From assembly GCA_916610825.1 (NCBI GenBank), contig OU744447.1:20801563-20865562 (forward strand): a stretch of 64,000 nucleotides of DNA, read 5' to 3'. Each line of letters opens with the position of its first letter. Positions within the stretch are counted from its first letter, which is position 1. Under the pieces are notes generated by a model that saw nothing but the letters and a program-made list of their open reading frames with translations, was not told where the DNA came from and searched no databases. Position numbers and translations under genes: made by a program. The DNA is from Haliclystus octoradiatus (taxonomy: Eukaryota; Cnidaria; Staurozoa; Stauromedusae; Haliclystidae). Shown piece by piece: positions 11,774 to 22,782 of this stretch.

Positions 11774-12440
11774 GTGGATAAAAAAGGGACACTTGAGGCA
11801 ATGGAATGTAAACCGTTGAAAATTGACTTGGTTTGTGATACAAAATCATACCGAGTATCTACAGCAAGAGTCGTTTCATTTGCACTGAGAGAAGAAGCTA
11901 AACTTGAATTGGAAGACATAGAAAGAAAAGGTATCATTGCGAGTATAAGTAGCAAATCAACTGAATGGTGTCATCCAATTGTTGTTGTAAAGAAGCCGAA
12001 AGGTGGAGTGCGAATAACGGTAGATTTGACGAAACTGAACAAATATGTCAGACGCCCAGTTGATTCTAAGCAGAGACCGAACGACGTAATCACCGATGTA
12101 TCAAAGGGGAATCAATTCTTTACTGTCATGGACGCCATCAAAGGATATTGGCAAATACCTTTACACGAAGATGGTCAAGATTTGAATACGTTTTTAACAC
12201 CTTGGAATGGAGGCTGCTTATTGGGCCACAAAAAAGCCTGATGCGTATCTTCAAGGGTTGCATTCTTTCGTCATTGAGACAGATCATAAGTCAATGGAAC
12301 CAATCATGAACTCCAAGACGTTAGATGAGATTCCAAATCCCCGTCAAAGAGAGATTAAAGAACGAATGCCAATGAGATATAATTTTACTGTGAAATGGAA
12401 ACCTGGAAGAATATACTTCTAGCCGATGCGTTATCACGAC
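11774..12440 (+). pseudogene. Gypsy A RT fused by deletion to RNase H
   Basis: The 11774-12241 frame has RT blocks 1-3: a GIIASISSKSTEWCHPIVVV segment, GVRITVDLTKLNKYV, then FFTVMDAIKGYWQIPL with the first catalytic Asp. After a segment ending NTFLTPWN the sequence jumps to the RNase H block (AAYWATKKPDAYLQGL, then ETDHKSMEPI) and ends in KWKPGRI..LADALSRQ. Everything between, including the Y-x-D-D palm motif and the N-terminal half of RNase H, is deleted. A frame change occurs at the junction near 12205-12240. The enzyme cannot work. Confidence 0.8.
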
Positions 12441-12714
12441 AACCATCCAATGACCCAGATAATGATGATCTAATTTGTAGGCCTGATGAAAACTTATTAA
12501 GATGTGCTATTAGAGTTGTAACTAAAAATTGTTCAACCAACATTGATGTAGATGATATTACAGATCCTATTATTGAACGATTGAAAATTGAAGCATCATG
12601 TGATGAAACTTATCAAGATCTAAAATTGCAAATCAAAGAAGGGTTTCCTATAAATATGAAACAGCCGAAGTCACGAATACAACAGTTTTTGGTAATGAGA
12701 AATCAACTATCCAT

Positions 12715-13600
12715 TTGGCAGGGTTTGATTGTTTCGAATGGGAAGAGAATTCTTATTCCAAAAGAAATACAAAAAGAGTTATAGAAGAAGCTACATGTGT
12801 CACATCAAAGCATGACAAGAACGAAACAAAGAGCCCGAGATCAAGATATGAGAGAATAGATCAAGATATTGAGAGAATAGATCAAGATATTGAGAGAATT
12901 GTGTATAATTGTGAAGCCTGTCAACAGCTATTACCAAGCCAGCAGAAAGAAGAGATGATGGTTGGACCAAAGCCAATTAGACCATTCCAAGTGGTAGCTG
13001 TCGATTTATTTTCAGAAGCCGGAAAGGATTTCATTTACATTGACAGATACTCCGGGTGGCCTGCTTTACACTTTTTCATTAAAACAGACACAACATCCAA
13101 GCAATTGATAAAACCAATCGAAAGATGGTTCGTGGATTTTGGTGTTCCTGAAAGATTAGAATCAGACGAAGGAACAAATTTATCTTCAAGGGAGTTTCAA
13201 GAAATTCTAAAGAATTGGAACAGGGGTGTGGAAACCTTCATCATCATATTACCCACAATCAAATGGATTAGCAGAATCATCAGTTAAAGGATTGAAATAT
13301 CTACAGCTGTAGATTTAACTACTAGTAGTTAAAAAAATTATGTGTGAAGGAAGTTACAACAAGGTAAAGGTCAATCATGGTCTTCTGGAAATCAAGAATA
13401 ATCCTCAAGAGCGTGGTCTCAGTCCTGCAAAAGTGGTATTTGGACATTCAACGAGGGGAAAAATTCCAACTTTGCCAAGCAATTTAACAGGAGCCGCAAT
13501 AGAGAAAGATCAGGTTATCAGGTATGATAATAAAATGGAAAAGCATAATGAAAAGGCGAAAACACTTCACAAGCTCAAAATTGGAGACATAGTCTCAACT
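12715..13600 (+). pseudogene. Gypsy A integrase remnant
   Basis: The frame shows the end of the zinc-binding region (NCEACQQL), a first catalytic Asp in VVAVDLFS, a DRYSGWPALHF stretch and a second Asp in RLESDEGTNLSS. The third block (S-N-G-L-A-E-S-S) lies in another frame around 13256-13285, so a frameshift separates the DD and E parts. A C-terminal part follows at 13340-13600 (LSPAKVVFGHSTRG and KLKIGDIV). An exact 21-bp duplication lies in the N-terminal part at 12850-12891. Confidence 0.75.
12850..12900 (+). repeat. 21-bp tandem duplication inside integrase
   Basis: GAGAGAATAGATCAAGATAT plus T occurs twice in tandem, with a third partial unit. It adds seven-residue ERIDQDI repeats to the integrase frame without shifting it. 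Such repeats are not part of the family and look like replication slippage after insertion. Confidence 0.8.
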
Positions 13601-13612
13601 TTTGATCTCAAC

Positions 13613-15545
13613 ATGGCGCCGTAAGAGGCAGCGTTGTGTTGATTTGTGCTCCATATATTTGATTTAAATGACTACAGTAATTAATGTCTGTATAGTCATT
13701 CTGAATATTTTAGAGATATAGATATTTATTTATTTATCTATTTTTAATACTATATCAGTTTTTTCTACATTCTGAGTTCATATTATATATATGTATATAT
13801 ATATTTTAAATAAAATTTTATTTTTACTATTCAATGATTACTATACAGCATATACATTGTTATGAGGTATTTTTACAGTCAGGAAGATCTTCTCAACTTG
13901 CGTCATTATTATTGTTCAATTTATTATCCTGCAAAGAAGTTTAGAAGAAGAGGTGTTAGGAGTGGTTCCAAAGTCAAATTAAAATAGTTTTTAAAATCAT
14001 TGCGAAATATGGAGAACAAGCTATACAACGAAAATCTTCTTGTTGTTGGTGAATTGCCTTCTACGGAGAAAGACAATGAATCAATTTCTAATGTTTGTAA
14101 TTTGAATAATAGCAATCTCTTTGATGTACACAGTTGTACAAATGTAAATGGTCAATCAAATGCAATACCCGTTGTGATTTCTACTCATAGAGATATTGAC
14201 ACTCCAACAATTAATAATATCGAAGATGGTTTGAATCATCATGACGTAAACAACTGTATAGCAATACCCATTACGCGTTCTGAAGATAAATCTGCAAAAT
14301 CTATGATATCTTTTGGTTGTCTCAACATCAGATCGATCACAAACAAGGTATTTGCTGTTAAAGAGCTCATTGACGACCGAAGTCTTGATGTCATCGTTGT
14401 AACTGAAATTTGATACTTCCTAATCAGCCTTCCACCTTTGAAGTGTTATGTATTGGTTTGCGTTCCGGGAATGCTTCCTCAGTCATCTCGGCTATATACA
14501 GACCTGGCTCTCAACGAATATCGTCCAAATGCTTCACTGAATTCAGTCAAGACCTTGAATCTCTGCTTTCGTATTCTTGTCCATTCTATGCTACTGGCGA
14601 TCTAAACATCGATACCGAGAAAACTCTTGATGAACATTATATGACGCTATCTACTATTCTTGAGTCATTACGCCTGATTCGGCATGTAAATGAAAGCACG
14701 CACGAGAAAGGAGGCATTTTAGATTTTCTGATCTGTTATGATTCTCTTACTGTATCAAACTTACATGTAAATGACATTGGTCTTTCTGATCACTATCTTA
14801 TTAGCTGTTTTATTTCTTTTTCACCATCTATACCAAAGTTCAAGACTACTACTACACGTGATTGTCGAAATTTCAACATTGATAAGTTCAGAGATATTAT
14901 TGTTAAATCACTTGGTCCTAGTGTATGACTATCAGCTGGTGATGAATCTTTAAATGATTAAGCTACTCATTACAACAATGTAATTACTACTGCTCTTGAA
15001 GATATGTCACCATTAAAAAGTAAAAGTTTCGTTTAAGAAAATGTAACTGCTGATTTGATGATACCTGTCGAACAGCTAAGACACGAGTGAGGCTACACGA
15101 ACGTAGATATCGACGCACTAATAGCATGAGATGATAAATAAGTCTGGATGGAAGAGCTTCGTTTATACCATGATCTTTGTTCTATGAATTAGCGGAATTC
15201 CTTCTGGAAGTTGCAGCTTTCGGAAAATGTAAAAAATCCAGAGAAAACCTGGGACGTAATACATCATTTACTTGGAAAAGAAAACCAGATCAATCCATCA
15301 AGTCATTCTGCAAATAATTTTTCATCTTTCTTCAAAAAGAAAGTTGATGATGTACGACGTGATACAGCGAATTCTCTTTCACCTCCATATTATGATACGT
15401 GTGGTACCGAATACCTTGATGACTTCTCACCTGTCACTGAAGAAGTCTTAAAATCAATTCATGGTCTTCCAAACAAGCAATCAATGCTAGATCCATTACC
15501 AACTAGGATTCTTAAAATGATTGCAAGTGATATTGTATCCTATTG
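13613..15545 (+). mobile_element. CR1/L2-like LINE, truncated
   Basis: The unit begins near CAACATGGCGCCG and an untranslated leader, then encodes an apurinic endonuclease and the linker before RT. It ends at 15545 just where RT would begin. The parts match CR1/L2-clade LINEs: LNIRS and VTE in the endonuclease, GDLN, GLSDHYLI, and a linker ending in LDPLPTRILK. Loss of the 3' part is unusual, since LINEs normally lose the 5' end. A later deletion, possibly at the DIRS insertion, is more likely than incomplete reverse transcription. Confidence 0.75.
14000..14928 (+). pseudogene. LINE endonuclease, internally deleted
   Basis: The 14000-14413 frame has a serine/asparagine-rich N-terminus and then ISFGCLNIRSITNKV..LDVIVVTEI, the first two catalytic blocks of the exonuclease/endonuclease/phosphatase fold. 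A stop ends it at 14411. The next frame (14410-14928) resumes at a later block: AIYRPGSQ, FYATGDLNID (catalytic Asp and Asn), GGILDFLICY and DIGLSDHYLIS (catalytic Asp-His). The stretch that normally lies between the two, with the conserved Trp and Gly-Gly-Gly loop, is missing. Nicking activity is therefore unlikely. Confidence 0.75.
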
Positions 15546-15546
15546 A
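15211..15546 (+). pseudogene. LINE linker before RT
   Basis: The frame encodes KTWDVIHHLLGKE, NNFSSFFKKKVDDVR and LPNKQSMLDPLPTRILK, the conserved segment upstream of CR1/L2 RT motifs. Upstream, between 14929 and 15210, the same region is broken by several stops. The match ends at 15546 with no RT palm following. Confidence 0.7.
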
Positions 15547-15908
15547 AAAAGCTTGATTAAATGCAATCGAATATAAAACACAAAATTTAATTTGCAAGAA
15601 ATCAAAGTTATCATGAGGAAGATTTATATATTTTACAACATCCAAGTCAACGTAAATACAAGATGTAAGACTTTTCCTGCATCAACGAACAAAACAGTTA
15701 AAGCATTTTGGTCAAGCGATCAAATTTTAATTTTCACACAAAAATATTTCAATGACAAAAGAGACATGCTACATCATTTTACATTACATTACATCACATT
15801 AGCTAAATTTGAGTTATTATTTATTTTATTGAGTTTATGTATATCTTTTTTCTGCTTTATTAATTTCAACGATCAGCTATACTTATGGCCGAATAAACGT
15901 CGAATGTA
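15547..15908. other. non-coding; presumed DIRS left end
   Basis: No gene recognised. It lies between the LINE break and the DIRS Gag start, so it should contain the left terminal repeat and leader of the DIRS-like element. I could not identify a clear inverted terminal repeat. A short TTACATTACATTACATCACATTA run lies at about 15781-15801. Confidence 0.4.
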
Positions 15909-17760
15909 ATGGACAAAATGGTTATATCTACAGTTAATCAAGGAGAAAAGTCAAAATCTGATCGTGCTTCGTGTAACGAAGCTGTTAGTGAAGATCAAAG
16001 TATTACTCAAAACGAAGATTTGAAGACAATCGATTGTGATGAAGATTCGTCACGTGCAAAATCGATCGAGAGAAAACTCGATACATTAATTGACGTAGTC
16101 AATTCAATGACACCAATCGTAAAGAATTTACACGAGGCATCACTCATGGATGATTCATTAGATAATATTATCTCTGATGATGATGATGATAAGATAAATG
16201 AACCTTTTCAGAAGCGACAATGTATTGACGCTGATGTCGCTGACATTACCACTGAGTGAAATCCAATGCCTGTCGTGCCATTATCATCAAGTCGGTGGCA
16301 GCATATGAACTCTCTGATGACAGAGATAGCTAGCGAAGAAGCAACAGATGATGCTGTTCACGAAAAAATTGTTATTGCAGTATTGCAGTTAACAAAACCT
16401 TATCGAATGGAATACCGGAGGAGCAGGTCAAAGCAAAAATGGATGGAATTTTGCGGCCACCCAATGTAAAAAAGCTATCAAATAATAGAGTTAACAGTGT
16501 AATATGGAACGCTATTAAGCCACAATCTCGCTCAGTGGATACAAAAATTCAAGCTACGCAGGACATTTTAATGCGGGGATTTATCACCTTGGTAACTGTT
16601 GTTGGTAAGATTGGCGAGGCTCTACAATACGCTAAGTTACATTAGAGCAAAAACCCGGGTTTCCAAAAGTCTTTCAAAAGTTCACTTTCAAAAAGTTAAG
16701 ATAGGTTGTCAGTTTACACAAGGCTAGATTTATCTCTTTTTGTCTAAATAAAACGCTGTAACTCCACTATTTCTTGTTGGTTTTTCGTTGAAATTGGATT
16801 TTTATACTTCTTTGATTCTGTAGCTTAAGACCGATAAGTTTTCTTTTATTTAAATTATTCAAAATAACTTTTGTTATTCATACCTAACTAAATTCCATGT
16901 GAATTGACACCGCTTTGTAAATAATACATTTTAAATACATGTTATTTACGATTGTATCTTGTAAAAACAGATTCATTGAATAGTTTTATTAAACTATAAT
17001 ATTTATCCTAAAACAGCACCAAGTGGTTGCCAATATTTTCATGCCATATTGCTGCGAAATGAAAGTGGACTTTTTTAAACCCGGGTTTTCCATAAATCTC
17101 TGTTTAGACGACGGAAAGACCCGGGTTTTGAAAAGTCTGGCTTGAGAAACCCGGGTTTTCTATCCTTACTTTCAAAAGTTCTGATAGAATCGCTAAGAGG
17201 ACTAATTTCCTCTCGGGTTTCCTGTTTTTGTCTAGAAGTGAGGGCAATCCAAACTAAAATTCCCCCGAGTTTCGTAAATGCACTTGTCGTGAAAATGCAG
17301 CCTTTGGTACACCTATTTCATGTACCAAGGAGTAATGGGATACACTGTCTAAAGCTATGGTTATTATTTCGAATGTCAATCATTCCTTAAACTAATGTCG
17401 GCGGGACTTTATAAAGCCCGATGTAGACAAACAATTTCAAAATTTGTGTGCACACTATTCACCTGTTAACGAAAATTTATAAAGGGGACCATGTCCCTGA
17501 AAACCTAAAAAATATTAATGAATCAAATATTTTAAAAAGAAAACCGAAGAGTAATATTTATAGTACTAGTAACTATGGCAATGAAAGTACTAATTTTTTA
17601 ACAGTCGTCCTAAATGTATCGTCAACGTTACGACAGGTACAATGCAGCAAAGCATTATTCATACGACAGAAAGACCGTCCATTACAAGAAAAGCAATTTC
17701 AAAAATTGAAAATACTCATGTCAACATCAACAAGAGAAAGGGAAGTTTCCTCCTAAAAAT
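15909..17760 (+). pseudogene. DIRS Gag-like ORF, broken
   Basis: The N-terminal frame (15909-16259) is acidic, with a DDDDD run at residues about 91-95 and a SIERKLDTLIDVV stretch of coiled-coil type. After a stop, RPPNVKKLSNNRVNSVIW and KPQSRSVDTKIQATQDILM (16439-16620) match the conserved core of DIRS ORF1 (N-x-x-IW then R-x-x-D-x-x-x-Q). About 500 bp of foreign sequence follows. The frame picks up again near 17350 (MSIIPKLMS, then GDHVPENLKNINESN at 17478-17523). The two ends of one ORF are thus separated by an insert plus stops. Confidence 0.7.
16646..17200. repeat. insert with repeated ACCCGGGT palindromes
   Basis: AAACCCGGGTTT-like palindromes occur four times, at about 16651, 17077, 17118 and 17148. 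The first and last are each followed by related CTTTCAAAAGTTC text, giving a direct repeat at the two ends of this block. The block falls in the middle of the DIRS Gag frame and has no coding motif. It is best read as a small non-autonomous insertion, but its exact ends are uncertain. Confidence 0.5.
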
Positions 17761-17859
17761 TAGAGGTAAGAAAATGCATTGGTGGTAACAGAAAGTATCA
17801 TTATTCTCGTTGGCAAAGTCTAACGTTTGATAAATTGATACTTGTTAGGATTTGTCGGG

Positions 17860-18492
17860 ACAATTGGGATTTTCGCAGGCTATTAGCTGGAATTTTATTC
17901 CATAATACCTATTCAATTGAAACTTGTAAGGCAATTTAGGTTCACAGCCGACACGAGTAAGGCTATATGGATCTACAAATCCAGGACTACCTGACTAGGA
18001 AAATAATTTCCTCAAGTGTTCGCGAAGTCGATGAATTTGATTCTTCTGTATTTCTTGGTGAAAAGAAAGAGGGTTTCTTATCGACTCATTTTCAATCTTC
18101 AATTTTCCGATATATATATACGTAGATAAGTATATTGAATACAACCATTTTAAAATGGAAAACATCATTTCAGGTATCACCTTGATGAAAAAAGTTTGTT
18201 ATATGGGATCAATAGATCTGTCTGATGCATATACTTTTCTGTCCCTGTTCCTCAGAATACCAGAAATATCTGAAATTTACTTGAAAGGGACTTTGCAGTG
18301 CTCCCCGCATATTTACCAAACTTTGAAACCCATTTCTGCACAGTTACATCAAATGGGATACCTCTCTAGTGCATATCTTGATGATTCTTTTTTACAAGGA
18401 GATACAAAATTAGAGTGCAGCAAAATATAAAGACAACTATGAATTTGCTAGAGCAATTAGGGTGTATACCAAATCTAGCCAAATCTATCGCT
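17860..18492 (+). pseudogene. DIRS reverse transcriptase, 5' part
   Basis: Frame pieces between 17860 and 18150 show QFRFTADT, EVDEF and FLVKRK then YRLIF..L, the early DIRS RT blocks. The 18155-18430 frame continues with GSIDLSDAY (first catalytic Asp) and LLKP/LKPISAQLHQMGYLSSAYLDD, where the palm Y-L-D-D is intact. The frame then reads LLEQLGCIPNLAKSIAKP and stops at the Gypsy B1 junction at 18492. Several frameshifts inside show it was already decaying. Confidence 0.8.
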
Positions 18493-18497
18493 AAACC

Positions 18498-18774
18498 TGT
18501 AATAGAATCCGTTCAGAAGTATAACATCAATAACATACACAAATCAATCCAATAATAACAATATATATAAGAACTCAAATATTCATCAACAATTCAATAG
18601 TAATGATAAATCTAATAAAATCACTTGATATAAACTATATCGTCACGTTAACTTTACTATTACTTCTTCTATCAACTCCTCGTTTCTTCTGACGCACATA
18701 TCGTGATATATCGGTAATTTCAATTCAAGAAATATGATCCAGGTCAATCAATGTGAGTTGGGCTTAATATCACA
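18498..18774 (-). repeat. B1 left LTR (3' LTR)
   Basis: 277 bp, TGTAATAG..AATATCACA. It matches 22504-22782 almost base for base, with a few substitutions and short indels. Its outer side borders AAACC. In element sense this is the downstream copy. Confidence 0.9.
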
Positions 18775-18879
18775 CGCCTCTCAGTTGTCCACATCTCAAA
18801 TACATTTTAGCTAGTAAAAATACTACTCTTTAGTATGGTAACATAGTAATTAAAAATTTAAACCGAATAAAAACTATTT

Positions 18880-19935
18880 ACAATAAATCCAAAAATACAT
18901 TACTTCATGACATAGTCCCTGTGCCATCGAGGGATCAGTCTTTCTCTTACTGATGGCACTCTTAAATTTGAATCAATGTCGTTTTCATCATCAACAGGCT
19001 AACTATCATTATCAGTATCATTAGAAGATAAATTAGACTCATCAGAATCTTCATAAATACGTCTAACTGTATCTTCGTTAAAATAATTATCACCAGCAGC
19101 ATTAGCGCGTGGCTGTACATGCATCACATGTCGAGGTGAAACAGAACCATTTATATTAACTAATATTTTATGTTGTGTTAACGGTTTTATTACTGTTCCT
19201 GGTTTCCATTGAGTAGTTCACCTAGTACGCTGTTACGGGCTAACCCAAATCAAATCTCCTTCTGCGTAACCATTATCAACTGGTACATCATCTGAATTTT
19301 TCTTATACTGGAACATGCTTCAATCGAGTGTAATATTTATAAATCAATGAAGCAGGTGAATCATGATTATTTAAACGTGGTGTGTGATTGTACCAATAAA
19401 CTGCTTCAAGCATACCTTTATTGGTACGAGCGGCTTGCATTTTAATTGGTCTATTATTGCGCTCTATCATACCATTACCGCTTGGCTTATGAGATGCTCT
19501 AGGCTCTATTTTTACGTTCCATTCTTCGCAAATGGCTGTAAACAAGCGTGACTTGAACGTTGTAAAATTGTCAAGCAATATCTCGTGCGGTGCACCAAGT
19601 TCTATAAAAACTGATCTAAGTTGCGAAATAATTTCTGTGTCTCCTTCGTTTCGAATTTTACGCCAGATGGCAAAACGCGAAGGGCCAGAATCAATAATAG
19701 TAAGAAATTTTTTATCATTATATTTGGTAACATCGATACTAATTCTATTCCAATTATGATCTACTGATAAATGACCTTCTTTAACTGATGTAATATGTGG
19801 GTCGATTGGTTTACAACTATCACAATTCAATAATACCTCTGTTATTAATTTTCTTGGTGCGTATAAATTCATCTCTTCCAATAACCATTTTGTTTGCTTA
19901 TATCCACCGTGTGTAAGAGCATGAACGTCGTACAC
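18880..19935 (-). pseudogene. B1 integrase
   Basis: The 19303-19935 frame (210 aa) starts in the zinc-binding region (HALTHGGYKQTKWLLEEM, CDSCKPIDP). It has a first Asp in RISIDVTKY, then IDSGPSRFAIWR, a second Asp in EILLDNFTTFKS and the third-block Glu in NGMIERNNR, so the D-D-E triad is complete. In the second block DN-F replaces the usual DN-G/A. The C-terminal part (about 18880-19300) is broken by stops. It holds RHVMHV and a serine/aspartate-rich tail ending PRW. Confidence 0.8.
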
Positions 19936-20699
19936 TTGCCTGTTAGTAACAACTTTTGCATTAGGTTGACTTTTAGTATCAGTTATAACAACAGCAACAC
20001 AGTGCTCTTCCTTTCTTAACCATGTATGACACTGCTACACGAGTTAACTTGTCAGCGATATTATTTTCCAAACGTACAAGTTCAACAGATATACTTAATT
20101 CATACTATTCTATTAATTGTGATATTAATTTTAAGCTTCTGCGAATTAGTAATTCACTTGCAGCTTGTGTTTTTAATCGCTGCTTATTAGACAATACATC
20201 TTTTAGCCAGCTATAAATTACAGCTGAATCAATTTTCAACAAAATATTAGTCAAATGCCAATTTATACCAATATTTAAACCCTTTACGACTGAATCTAAT
20301 GTGGCTACTGCCTTTTCTTAGCCATGCAGCGTCTTCAGTCACCTCGTTTGCAACAGTTAAACATGTACCAACTGTAAGATTGCTTGTATCACCATATATC
20401 ACCATTTGACTGCTGCGGTACATCCCATCGATCGTGAGCAGGATCGTTTTAAAGAGCTTGCTGCTACGCGCAACCAGCTAGCCACAGGGTATATGCCTAC
20501 GAATTTACCACATATAGAATAGACATCCTTTTAGTGGCCTTATAAACATCAATATTTACATAATCAAGGCATTAAAAACGACACCATAACAATTTGTCAT
20601 CTGAACTATACACATCCAATCCGAGTACTCTTATAGAATTCTCAGAATTAATTATTTCTGGAAGCTTCGCAACTAGCCCATACCGTAAGAAAACCTCAC

Positions 20700-21230
20700 G
20701 AACATAATCTGCAGATATAAGTTTTTCGTTCACAAAAATATCGTCGATATATAGAAATCAGTCGCTGATTTGATAATATCATGTTTAGATAATACAGTCT
20801 TTAAAATAGTAGACATGATCATTGGTGCTACGTTTAGACCGAAACCCAGACGAGTTAAACACCATTGCTTATTTTTATGTTCAATTGTTTGATAAGGCGA
20901 TAGCGACTGGTCAAGAGATAATTGAAGATAAGCGTCTTTTAAATCGACTATTGCCCACGCATACCCTTTCTTCTCCATTCTCGCAATTTTAATAAACATA
21001 CTTCACTTTTCCCTGTAAATGCGTCCACATATTGATTAAGTTCTCTAAAGTCAGGGACGTATTTTATTTTTACTTGGTTGTGAGACACAAAACATTGTAA
21101 TTAATCATTTGATTGGCCCGAAAAAGTTTTCATCATACTCAATTAAATATTGTTTATCAATCCACTCATCTAACTTCAAATTGAAAGCAGATTTTGTGTT
21201 TGCGTTCATGTAATAGTTTGATATAACATT
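20700..21230 (-). pseudogene. B1 reverse transcriptase
   Basis: The 20730-20999 frame reads AIVDLKDAYLQLSLDQSL (first catalytic Asp), CLTRLGFGLNVAPMIMS (RT block 4), then a frame shift. The palm motif YIDDIFVN lies intact in the neighbouring frame at about 20738-20760. Upstream, around 21000-21230, the earlier RT blocks are in further frames, including a region resembling the WVD..IEYDE segment of B2. RNase H remains are scattered over 20000-20500 with stops. Confidence 0.7.
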
Positions 21231-21235
21231 TTTCA

Positions 21236-21709
21236 TTACACCAGGTGGCTCATTATCTGTCCAGTTCCATTTATTATCCAAGATTTCCCATCAAAATTAG
21301 CAGTAAAATTTTGATCTTTTACCACAAGTGTGGCGTTATCAGTACAAATAGTAGTTGCCATAATAGTAGGGGATAACGTAAACTCTCCGTTTTCAGTCAT
21401 AGTTAATCCTCCAAAGGCACCGATAGCGTCAATTTCAAAAATAATTTGCACGACATCTAACATAGTACTAACCACCAAGCAGTTGAGATTAATACCCTTT
21501 TTATTTACAATTACATTTAAGTTAGTTTTACCAATAACAGAAACATTAATATCGTCCATGAGTGTAATTGAAATTCCACAATTAGTATCAACATCAATTT
21601 CTTTTGCATAATTACATAAAATCATGCTTCGTGAGCATCCTGTATCGATACGTCCTTTGATAACATAGCCATTCACACTCACGTTACACGTTGGCATCTC
21701 ATTTAACAT
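21236..21709 (-). CDS. B1 aspartic protease region (157 aa)
   Basis: Open frame with NGYVIKGRIDTGCSRSMILC near residues 14-33; IDTGCS is the aspartic-protease active site. A hydrophobic ILCNYAK and a later flap-like region follow. It overlaps the end of the Gag frame by 11 bases in a different frame, a usual arrangement for Gypsy polyproteins joined by frameshifting. It would cleave the element polyprotein. The C-terminal end runs into a stop before RT. Confidence 0.7.
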   Translation of the reverse strand: MLNEMPTCNVSVNGYVIKGRIDTGCSRSMILCNYAKEIDVDTNCGISITLMDDINVSVIGKTNLNVIVNKKGINLNCLVVSTMLDVVQIIFEIDAIGAFGGLTMTENGEFTLSPTIMATTICTDNATLVVKDQNFTANFDGKSWIINGTGQIMSHLV

Positions 21710-22172
21710 TTTGGGGCCGCCAAAAAGTCTGCAAATTGAGCGACGGCCCCTTTCCCGTTCCCGAAGTTTGTTGTTTTTGTGGGCATTGTGAGCTTACATG
21801 ACCTTCTTGATCACACGAATAACAAATCACGTTATTCTGTTGTGACAACCGAGTTCTACAAAATCGTGCAACATGCCCTACCTTTCCACAAAAGTAGCAT
21901 TGGCGATCATCTTTCCTAGTAGCCGTTGTCACAATTGTTGAGCAGACAATTTCTTCAATATTATATGCACTTTCAATCAACACCCGAGCTTCTGAAACCA
22001 ACTCGGTGTCTGACGCATGTAACATCGAACGGAGCTGTTTCCTTACTACATCAGGTAACCCTGTAACAAAAGCAACTCCAGGTGCACAAACCCCTGATAG
22101 AGTACTCAATCTTTTGATTTCTGAATAATAGTAATCAATGTTCTCACCCTTTTTATACAATCGAGTTTTCAC
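21699..22172 (-). CDS. gag: B1 Gag C-terminal half with two zinc knuckles
   Basis: 157-residue open frame. Residues about 1-65 form the end of the capsid-like region (NIDYYYSEIKRLS, then FVTGLPDVVRKQLRSML, the G-L-P block). It ends in two CCHC knuckles, CYFCGKVGHVARFC and CYSCDQEGHVSSQC, that bind element RNA. The upstream Gag half (about 22173-22480) is present in other frames, including AVWLTRFEAI and TGESDA-type text, so the start here is an internal ATG made apparent by a frameshift. Confidence 0.75.
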   Translation of the reverse strand: MKTRLYKKGENIDYYYSEIKRLSTLSGVCAPGVAFVTGLPDVVRKQLRSMLHASDTELVSEARVLIESAYNIEEIVCSTIVTTATRKDDRQCYFCGKVGHVARFCRTRLSQQNNVICYSCDQEGHVSSQCPQKQQTSGTGKGPSLNLQTFWRPQNVK

Positions 22173-22503
22173 GCCTTTAACAATGTTTTCTTTACCAATT
22201 CCAAATCAAGTTTACTAGCTTTATCCATTTCATTATACACAAAATACGCTGGTCCACGTAACAGCAAAGGTATAGTCAAAACCTTATCAACATTTGATAA
22301 CTTTTTAATACACAGATCGCTTCGAATCTGGTTAGCCATACTGCCGCATCGCTCTCACCAGTGTAACTACTAACCACATCAGTTATCTTTAACTTTATAG
22401 ATGATTTAGAGGTCATAGCTAGAGAACCAATTGGAATCAGCGCAGCACCTGACGTATTTAATATAGTCCCACTTTCATTAGAATTTGCAATGGCCCGTTA
22501 GCT

Positions 22504-22782
22504 TGTAATAGAATCCGTTCAGAAGTATAACACCAGTAACATACACAATTAAATCCAATAATAACAATATATATAATAACTCAAATATTCATCAACAATT
22601 CAATAGTATTGATAAATCTAATAAAAACACTTCGTATATAAACTATATCGTCACGTTAACTTTACTATTACTTCTTCTAACAACTCCTCGGTCCTTCTGA
22701 CGCACATATGGTGATATATCGGTAATGTCAATTCAAGAAATATGATCCGTGTCAATCAATGTCAGTTGGGCTTAATATTGCA
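22504..22782 (-). repeat. B1 right LTR (5' LTR)
   Basis: 279 bp, TGTAATAG..AATATTGCA, followed by AAACC. In element sense this is the upstream copy and would carry the promoter. The last three bases, GCA, differ from ACA in the partner. Confidence 0.9.

Larger units (their letters stand above)
10018..13612 (+). mobile_element. Ty3/Gypsy element A, internally deleted
   Basis: Plus-strand order is partial LTR, primer-binding site (10096), Gag (10236-11147), zinc knuckle and protease (11148-11476), RT N-terminus (11774-12205), RNase H C-terminus (12207-12440) and integrase (12715-13600). Only about 80 bp of LTR-like sequence precedes the primer site. No 3' LTR is visible before LINE sequence begins near 13613. 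Both ends appear eroded, and the RT palm is deleted. Confidence 0.85.
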
